Notes under the pieces: generated by a model
Seen by the model: only the letters and a program-made list of their open reading frames with translations
Told to the model about the DNA's origin: nothing
Database searches by the model: none
Shown here: piece by piece, positions 1-3,953 of the stretch
Position numbering within the stretch: the first letter of the stretch is position 1
Layout: every line of letters starts with the position of its first letter
From: Frankia sp.
Lineage (GTDB): Bacteria > Actinomycetota > Actinomycetes > Frankiales > Frankiaceae
Assembly: GCA_019689615.1 (NCBI GenBank)
Contig: JADGHD010000317.1
Coordinates: 1-6,164 of the forward strand
DNA: 6,164 nucleotides
Direction: 5' to 3'
Made by a program: the position numbers and the translations under genes

Positions 1-343
1 CCACTAGCCGCTCGAACGGCCGGCGCGTGCACAGCCAGACCTCCGCCCCGGCCGCCGCCGCCCGCGCGGCGAAGTACCCGCCCACCGCGCCGATGCCGAT
101 CACGGCGACCCGCGCCGCCGGCACGCCCGTCCGCGGCGGCTTCGGGCGCACCAGCCGCCCGGTGACGAAGTCCATCTCCGGGCCCGGTGGCGCCGCCGTC
201 CCCGTCCGTGCCCGGGGCGCTCCCACCGGCCCGTCGGGAGCGGGCTGGCCCGCCGGTGCGACCGCGGCCCCGGCCACGGCGGCCCCATCGGCCGTGGCCG
301 TGGGGCGGGTAGGCCGCGGCGAGGCGGCCGCGGAGTCGGACAT
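1..343 (-). CDS. Ketopantoate reductase-like (ApbA/PanE family) NAD(P)-binding protein, 5' part only
   Basis: The visible 114 codons are the N-terminal part; the gene continues beyond base 1. Residues 1-78 are a low-complexity Ala/Pro/Gly/Thr leader. From residue 79 a Rossmann strand and dinucleotide loop begin, VAVIGIGAVGGYFAARA, with a GxGxxG motif at G83, G85 and G88. A second strand, EVWLCTRRPFERL, follows. This layout is that of ketopantoate reductase family proteins, which reduce 2-oxo acids such as 2-dehydropantoate with NADPH in the cytosol. The catalytic Lys and the C-terminal helical domain lie outside the window, so pantoate synthesis is not shown; the family also holds many paralogues of unknown substrate. 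The start is uncertain: ATG at 343 has no clear Shine-Dalgarno, and ATG at 175 (Met57) would remove most of the odd leader. It follows the EgtE-like gene by 60 bases on the same strand, so co-transcription is likely. Confidence 0.75.
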   Translation of the reverse strand, partial: MSDSAAASPRPTRPTATADGAAVAGAAVAPAGQPAPDGPVGAPRARTGTAAPPGPEMDFVTGRLVRPKPPRTGVPAARVAVIGIGAVGGYFAARAAAAGAEVWLCTRRPFERLV

Positions 344-403
344 GACACGAGCGTGCCGCACCCGCCCCGGCAAAGGCCAGCCGGGCCGCCAGCGCGCCCC
401 GGC

Positions 404-1846
404 CTACGGCTGCCGGCTGACCTGGGCCAGCGCCTCGGCCAGGTGGTCGACCTCGGCGAGGGTGTTGTAGACGTGCGGGCTGACCCGCAGCGCCGGGACC
501 GCGTCCCGCGCCCGGTCCGCGCCGATCGCGGTGGTCAGGACGCCGTGCTCGGCGTACAGGCGGGAACGGACCACCGCCGGGTCGAGCCCGGGCGGCGGGA
601 GCAGGGTGACGATCGCCGTCGGCGTCGCCACGTCCTCCCCGATCCGCCAGCCGGCGACCCCGTCCAGCCGCCGCCGCGCCGCCGCGCCGAGGGCGTGCAG
701 CCGTTCCCGGACCAGAGCCGGTCCGGCCGCGGCGAGCTCCGCCAGCGCGGCCGCGAACCCGACCTGGGCGGCCACCGGCGCCTCACCCAGGTGAAACCGG
801 GTCATCCCGGCCGCCGGCACGATCCGGCCGTCGGTCAGCGCGCTGGGCCGCGTGCCCGCCGTCCCAGCCGGTCCGGCGCCGCCCTGGCCGCCGGCACGGC
901 CGTCCTGGCGCGGCTGCCAGCCGGAGTTGTAGCCGCTCGGGCTGGGCGCGGCCAGCCGGTCGACGAACTCGGGGCGCACGGCGAGGAACCCGGCACCGCG
1001 CGGCCCACACAACCACTTGCGCGACGTGCCGACATAGGCGGCTATCCCGCCGGTCGCGCCGGCAGCGGTGACGTCGATCTGGCCGAGCGACTGGGCGACG
1101 TCGAGCAGGACCGGCACCCCGGCGTCCCGGCACAGCGCCGCGACCGCCGCGGTCGGCTGCACGGTCCCGCGCTGGCTGGGCACCTCGGGGAAGGTCACCA
1201 AATCGAGTTCGCTCAGCGCCGCCGGCCCGTCGCCCCGGGCCAACGCGTCGACGTCGATCAGCCCGTCCGCCAGCACCGGCAGGTCGACCAGCTCCAGCCC
1301 GTCGCGGACGGCCCTGGCCTGCAGCGTCAGCAGGTTGGACGCGAAGGCGCTGGGGACGACCCCGACCCGGGCGCCGCGCGGCAGCGGCCAGGCCTCGACC
1401 AGGGCGGCGAACGCGTCAGACGCCGAGTGGTGGTACGCGACGTCCGCCGCGGTCAGGGCCGGGTCGAGCAGGCCGGCGAGCACCGCCCGGCCGCCCGTCA
1501 GCGTCTCGGCCGCCGCTTCCAGCGCGATGTAGGCACCGGTGGTTGTCTCCGCCAGCAGGTAGTCGGTCATCGCCGCGATGACCGTCCGGCTGGTGCGGGC
1601 CGCGGCGGCCGCGTCGAGATGCCGGATCGGGGCGGGTTCGCGGGCCAGCCGCCACGCCTCCCCCAGCTCCGGCGCCGGCAGTCCGGTGTCGGCCGGCCGC
1701 AGTGCCGGTGGCGGCGTGCCCGGCTGCTTCCCTGGCGAGTCGGCCACCGCGGCGCCGGTCCGCGGCTGGCCCGCCGCCACGCCGCGCCCCGGGAGTACCG
1801 CCTGGCCGCTGGGCTGTTGGCCTGCTTGCCTGAACGTCTCGGTCAC
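404..1846 (-). CDS. Class V PLP-dependent aminotransferase-fold enzyme, EgtE-like (hercynylcysteine sulfoxide lyase type)
   Basis: A 480-residue protein starting at GTG and ending in TAG. Fold type I PLP signatures are in order: LLDVAQSLGQID with D249, expected to pair with the PLP ring nitrogen; TSRKWLCGPRGAG with K277 as the Schiff-base lysine; and LRVSPHVYNT with R454, the usual carboxylate-binding arginine. SQRGTVQP (224-231), GPRGAGFLAVRPEF and GEAPVAAQVGF resemble, from memory, mycobacterial EgtE, which cleaves hercynyl-cysteine sulfoxide to ergothioneine. Other class V members such as cysteine desulfurases remain possible. Two oddities are a low-complexity N-terminus of about 58 residues and a Gly-rich insert at about 303-345 between the lysine region and the C-terminal domain. 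No egtA-D gene is visible nearby, so the role is inferred from the protein only. The start is uncertain: only a weak GGGG precedes GTG, and in-frame GTG codons at V23 and V34 are alternatives. Confidence 0.88.
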   Translation of the reverse strand: MTETFRQAGQQPSGQAVLPGRGVAAGQPRTGAAVADSPGKQPGTPPPALRPADTGLPAPELGEAWRLAREPAPIRHLDAAAAARTSRTVIAAMTDYLLAETTTGAYIALEAAAETLTGGRAVLAGLLDPALTAADVAYHHSASDAFAALVEAWPLPRGARVGVVPSAFASNLLTLQARAVRDGLELVDLPVLADGLIDVDALARGDGPAALSELDLVTFPEVPSQRGTVQPTAAVAALCRDAGVPVLLDVAQSLGQIDVTAAGATGGIAAYVGTSRKWLCGPRGAGFLAVRPEFVDRLAAPSPSGYNSGWQPRQDGRAGGQGGAGPAGTAGTRPSALTDGRIVPAAGMTRFHLGEAPVAAQVGFAAALAELAAAGPALVRERLHALGAAARRRLDGVAGWRIGEDVATPTAIVTLLPPPGLDPAVVRSRLYAEHGVLTTAIGADRARDAVPALRVSPHVYNTLAEVDHLAEALAQVSRQP

Positions 1847-1900
1847 CGCCCCAGCGTGACATCCCGTCCACGGACTGCGGGCGCACTCGCGTCAGCCCGG

Positions 1901-1939
1901 CTGGGCCGGCGGCGGGTGAGCGACGCCCGCCCGGCCCGG
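1901..1939. repeat. GC-rich imperfect inverted repeat
   Basis: The inner arms GGCGGG (1911-1916) and CCCGCC (1926-1931) flank a 9-base loop. Outer arms CTGGGCCG (1901-1908) and CGGCCCGG (1932-1939) pair with one T:G position after a 2-base bulge (1909-1910). It lies 55-93 bases upstream of the EgtE-like start and could fold in its leader if transcription begins further out. No T-run follows on either strand, so it is not a typical terminator. In DNA this GC-rich, chance hairpins are common. Confidence 0.3.
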
Positions 1940-1951
1940 CTGCCGGCGTGG

Positions 1952-1965
1952 CCCGGAATTCCTGG
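1952..1965. promoter_or_regulatory. Short palindrome centred on GGAATTCC, possible operator
   Basis: An 8-bp perfect palindrome GGAATTCC (1955-1962) is extended by two further C:G pairs across one mismatch, giving CC-C-GGAATTCC-T-GG. It is a small AT-containing island in the divergent intergenic region, where a transcription factor site would be expected. No regulator gene is linked to it and no family consensus is recognised, so this is only a candidate. Confidence 0.25.
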
Positions 1966-2122
1966 GATGATCCGGCGAGTTGCTGGTGGCGTGCGGCACT
2001 GCCGCGGCGCGTGACCGGCCCGGCGGGGACCCGCCCGGCCCGCGTCCGTCCGCCGCCCGGCGCGGCGACGCGCTCGACGCCCGCGCCGCTGACGAAGCTG
2101 ATGCCGCGTACAGGCTGATGAC

Positions 2123-2129
2123 GAGAGGA
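2123..2129 (+). promoter_or_regulatory. Ribosome binding site of the MDR dehydrogenase
   Basis: GAGAGGA ends five bases before ATG 2135; its GAGG core (2125-2128) is six bases from the start codon. This supports ATG 2135 as the start. The same nine bases GAGAGGACG also precede the VIT-VWA gene. Confidence 0.75.
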
Positions 2130-2134
2130 CGTAG

Positions 2135-3106
2135 ATGAGTGACCGCGTGACGACCACGGCCGTCCGGCTGCTGACGGCGGGCGAGCCGGCGCGGGTGGTG
2201 GACGGCGTCGAGCTGCCGGAGCCCGGCGACGGCGAGGTGCTCGTCACCATCGACCACGCCGGGGTGAACCCGATCGACAGCTACGCCGCGGCCGGCATCG
2301 TCGGCGACACCAGCCGGCTGCCGCGCACCCTCGGCGTCGAGGGCACCGGCCTGCTGCCGGACGGCCGGCGGGTCGTGGTGACCGGCGTGGGGATCGGGCT
2401 GACCAGGGACGGCACCTGGGCGGGCGCGGCCGTCGTGCCGGCGGAGTGCGCGATCGAGGTGCCGGCCGGCGTCGACCCGCCGCAGGCCGGCTCGATCGGC
2501 ATCGCCGCGGTGACCGCCTACGACGTGGTCCACCGGCTCGGCCGGGTCAGCGCCCAGGACCGGGTGCTGGTGCTCGGCGCCGCCGGCGGGGTCGGGGTGG
2601 TCGCCGTCCAGCTGGCGAAGATGGCCGGGGCGAGCGTGCTCGGGCAGGTCGGCAGCGCAGCCAAGGCCGACACGGTGCGGGCGCTCGGGGCCGACGACGT
2701 CGTGGTGGCCAGCGCGGCGGAGCTGGTCGAGGCGGGCAGGGCGGCCGGCTGGCGCGCCCCGACGCTCGTCATCGATCCACTGGGCGGCGCGTTCACCTCG
2801 GCGGCGATCGAGCTCGCCGAGCCGGGGGCCCGGATCGTGCTGCTGGGGGTGTCCGCCGGCGTCGAGATCCCGTTCCCCGGCCGGCTGTTCTACCGCAAGG
2901 GCCTGACCTTGCTCGGCTACGGCGGGCTGCTGGTCACCGCCGAGCAACGGACCACGGCAATCCGGGCGCTGGCCCAGGAGCTCGCCGCCGGCCGGCTGCG
3001 CATCCCGGTCGACGAGGTGCTCCCGCTGGAGAAGTTCGCCGACGCGTTCGCCCGGCTGCGGGACCGCTCGGTCATCGGCAAGGTGGTCCTGCGCACCCAG
3101 CCCTGA
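2135..3106 (+). CDS. Zinc-independent MDR family NAD(P)-dependent oxidoreductase, quinone oxidoreductase type
   Basis: A complete 323-residue protein, the usual length for the quinone oxidoreductase branch of the medium-chain dehydrogenase/reductase superfamily. The N-terminal GroES-like domain (about 1-120) carries EVLVTIDHAGVNPIDSY, the family's substrate-side segment. The Rossmann domain has VLVLGAAGGVGVVAVQLAK (144-162), an AAGGVG nucleotide-binding loop, followed by KADTVRALGADDVV, where K177 sits in the position that often contacts an NADPH phosphate. The C-terminal PLEKFADAFARLRDRSVIGKVVLR is the typical family ending. The catalytic and structural zinc Cys/His sets are absent (the only Cys is C105), so it should be a zinc-free reductase of quinones, enones or similar electrophiles in the cytosol. 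The exact substrate cannot be told. It is divergent from the EgtE-like gene and ends 67 bases before the MerR gene, whose own promoter elements lie in that gap. Confidence 0.93.
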   Translation: MSDRVTTTAVRLLTAGEPARVVDGVELPEPGDGEVLVTIDHAGVNPIDSYAAAGIVGDTSRLPRTLGVEGTGLLPDGRRVVVTGVGIGLTRDGTWAGAAVVPAECAIEVPAGVDPPQAGSIGIAAVTAYDVVHRLGRVSAQDRVLVLGAAGGVGVVAVQLAKMAGASVLGQVGSAAKADTVRALGADDVVVASAAELVEAGRAAGWRAPTLVIDPLGGAFTSAAIELAEPGARIVLLGVSAGVEIPFPGRLFYRKGLTLLGYGGLLVTAEQRTTAIRALAQELAAGRLRIPVDEVLPLEKFADAFARLRDRSVIGKVVLRTQP

Positions 3107-3125
3107 GACCGGGCGTTCCGCGCAT

Positions 3126-3150
3126 TGTCACTGTCATATTGACAGTGACA
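3126..3150. promoter_or_regulatory. Perfect 11-bp inverted repeat, likely MerR operator (site 1)
   Basis: The left arm TGTCACTGTCA (3126-3136) and right arm TGACAGTGACA (3140-3150) are exact reverse complements around a TAT spacer. Each arm holds two copies of the pentamer TGTCA/TGACA six bases apart. It is clearly more AT-rich than its surroundings and lies 24 bases before the GTG start of the MerR-type gene. It is not followed by a T-run, so an operator is a better reading than a terminator for the preceding gene. Binding by the adjacent regulator is inferred from position and symmetry. Confidence 0.75.
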
Positions 3151-3173
3151 GATGACACTGTCACCCTGGCAGG
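3139..3173 (+). promoter_or_regulatory. Candidate promoter for a leaderless MerR/VIT-VWA transcript
   Basis: A perfect -35 hexamer TTGACA (3139-3144) is followed after 17 bases by CACCCT (3162-3167), a weak -10 that keeps the A at position 2 and the T at position 6. Six bases later comes the GTG start (3174). This geometry would put the transcription start on or next to the start codon, which fits the absence of a spaced Shine-Dalgarno. The alternative is a -10 at CATATT (3135-3140) with a poor -35 and a leader of roughly 27 bases. In either model the palindromes overlap the core promoter. Confidence 0.4.
3153..3163. promoter_or_regulatory. Second TGACA-N-TGTCA palindrome (operator site 2)
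   Basis: TGACA and TGTCA flank a central C in an 11-bp perfect palindrome, two bases after the larger inverted repeat. The pentamers are the same as in that repeat but in the opposite relative orientation. It sits between the TTGACA box and the GTG start, touching the proposed -10, where a bound protein would affect RNA polymerase. Confidence 0.65.
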
Positions 3174-3953
3174 GTGAGCACGGAGCTGTGGACGCTGGAG
3201 CAGCTCCCGGACCAGGTCGCCGCGCTGCTGGCCGAGGACTACGACGGCCAGCGCAGCGGCCGGGTCCGGGAGCTGCCGAACGCCCGCACCATCCGCTGGT
3301 ACACCACGATCGGGCTGGTCGACCGGCCCCTGCCCACCCGGGGACGCGCGGTCCGCTACGGCCGCCGCCACGTCCTGCAGCTGGCCGCGGTCAAGAAGCT
3401 GCAGGCCCAGGGCCTGCCCCTGGCCGAGGTCCAGCAACGGCTGATCGGCGCCTCCGACCGCGAGCTGGCCGCGATCATCGGCCCCGCCGCGGCGGGGCTG
3501 CTGGCCGGGCCCACCGCGGCCACCACCAACGCCACCCCCGGCCGCGGCGCCGGCAACGGCGCGGCCGGCGGCAACGGCCACCCCGTCGGCACCGACGCCA
3601 GCCCTCGGGCCGGCGCCTTCTGGCGACGCGCGGCCCACCCGCCGCCGGCCCGCGCCGCGGCTCTCCCGGCCACCGAACCACCCGCTGGTGCGCCGTCGCC
3701 TGCCTCACCACCCGCCACCGAGCGGCTGGCCGCCGAGCCGCCCGCCGCCATGGCCGCCGAGCCGCCCGCCGCCATGACCGTCGTGCCGGCCGTGCGGCTT
3801 GGTGACAGTGTCACGCTCGTGCTCGCCGCGGCACCCCGGCCGCCGGACGCCGCCGAGCTGGCGGCGATCAGGGAGCAGGCGGCCGCACTCCTCGACCTGC
3901 TCGGCCGGCTCGGCCTGGCACCCGACGCCCAGAGAGGACGGGCACGGCAATGA
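3174..3953 (+). CDS. MerR-type transcriptional regulator with long linker and C-terminal segment
   Basis: A 259-residue protein. The DNA-binding part is at 31-90: VRELPNARTIRWYTTIGLV is the helix-turn-helix equivalent of the MerR TIRYY...GLL motif, GRAVRYGRRHVLQL is the wing and next helix, and AVKKLQAQGLPLAEVQQRL is the usual MerR third/fourth helix. The N-terminus (1-30) is longer and more divergent than in classical members. There is no cysteine in the whole protein, so Cys-based metal sensing as in MerR or CueR is excluded. Residues about 112-202 are an Ala/Pro/Gly linker with a duplicated 8-residue unit. Residues 205-248, from PAVRLGDSVTLVL to a predicted helix ending LLDLLGRLG, look like a small folded dimerisation or sensing segment. 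The start is fixed at GTG 3174 because an in-frame TGA lies at 3153. The gene ends in an ATGA overlap with the VIT-VWA gene, and palindromes just upstream suggest autoregulation of the pair. Confidence 0.92.
   Translation: MSTELWTLEQLPDQVAALLAEDYDGQRSGRVRELPNARTIRWYTTIGLVDRPLPTRGRAVRYGRRHVLQLAAVKKLQAQGLPLAEVQQRLIGASDRELAAIIGPAAAGLLAGPTAATTNATPGRGAGNGAAGGNGHPVGTDASPRAGAFWRRAAHPPPARAAALPATEPPAGAPSPASPPATERLAAEPPAAMAAEPPAAMTVVPAVRLGDSVTLVLAAAPRPPDAAELAAIREQAAALLDLLGRLGLAPDAQRGRARQ
3727..3774 (+). repeat. Exact 24-bp tandem duplication inside the MerR-type gene
   Basis: Two identical 24-base units, 3727-3750 and 3751-3774, lie head to tail. They are in frame and encode two copies of AAEPPAAM (residues 186-193 and 194-201) in the linker before the C-terminal segment. 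Exact identity, including third positions, suggests a recent slippage or duplication event, so linker length may vary between strains. Confidence 0.85.
3802..3814. promoter_or_regulatory. Intragenic copy of the TGACA-N-TGTCA palindrome
   Basis: GTGACA and TGTCAC flank a central G in a perfect 13-bp palindrome inside the regulator's coding sequence, where it encodes GDSVT (210-214). GGTGACAGTGTCA (3801-3813) is the exact reverse complement of 3153-3165 in the upstream operator region. It lies about 650 bases from that region and about 140 bases before the VIT-VWA start. It may be an auxiliary operator, or chance imposed by the protein sequence. Confidence 0.4.
3932..3938 (+). promoter_or_regulatory. 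Ribosome binding site of the VIT-VWA gene, inside the MerR-type gene
   Basis: GAGAGGA lies in the last codons of the upstream gene. Its GAGG core (3934-3937) is 12 bases from ATG 3950, longer than ideal. Together with the ATGA overlap this points to translational coupling. The nine bases GAGAGGACG are identical to those before the MDR dehydrogenase gene. Confidence 0.55.

Larger units (their letters stand above)
1847..2134. other. Divergent intergenic region without a gene
   Basis: These 288 bases separate the start of the EgtE-like gene (minus strand) from the start of the MDR dehydrogenase gene (plus strand), so they should carry both promoters. I see no convincing -35/-10 pair for either direction. 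Open frames crossing it on both strands have Arg/Pro/Ala-rich translations without family motifs and look like composition artefacts. It holds a GC-rich imperfect inverted repeat (1901-1939), a short palindrome around GGAATTCC (1952-1965), and the ribosome binding site of the dehydrogenase at its right end. Confidence 0.7.

Noticed and set aside
353..2014. A 553-codon plus-strand open frame opposite the EgtE-like gene
   Set aside because: The translation is Arg/Pro/Gly/Gln-rich with no family motif, and the opposite strand carries clear PLP-enzyme motifs. Long antisense frames are normal in such GC-rich DNA.
2118..2138. A six-codon frame (MTRGRR) whose TGA overlaps the dehydrogenase ATG
   Set aside because: It has no ribosome binding site of its own and is read through the dehydrogenase Shine-Dalgarno; most likely chance.
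1892..2947. A 351-codon minus-strand open frame across the divergent intergenic region and the MDR dehydrogenase
   Set aside because: It overlaps most of a complete dehydrogenase gene and its translation is low-complexity without a known fold.
3126..3150. The 11-bp inverted repeat as a terminator of the dehydrogenase gene
   Set aside because: The stem is not GC-rich, no T-run follows, and its half-sites recur in a second palindrome and inside the next gene, which fits an operator better.
3174..3953. A metal-responsive MerR regulator
   Set aside because: The protein has no cysteine and no visible His-rich metal loop, and no metal transporter or reductase gene is adjacent.
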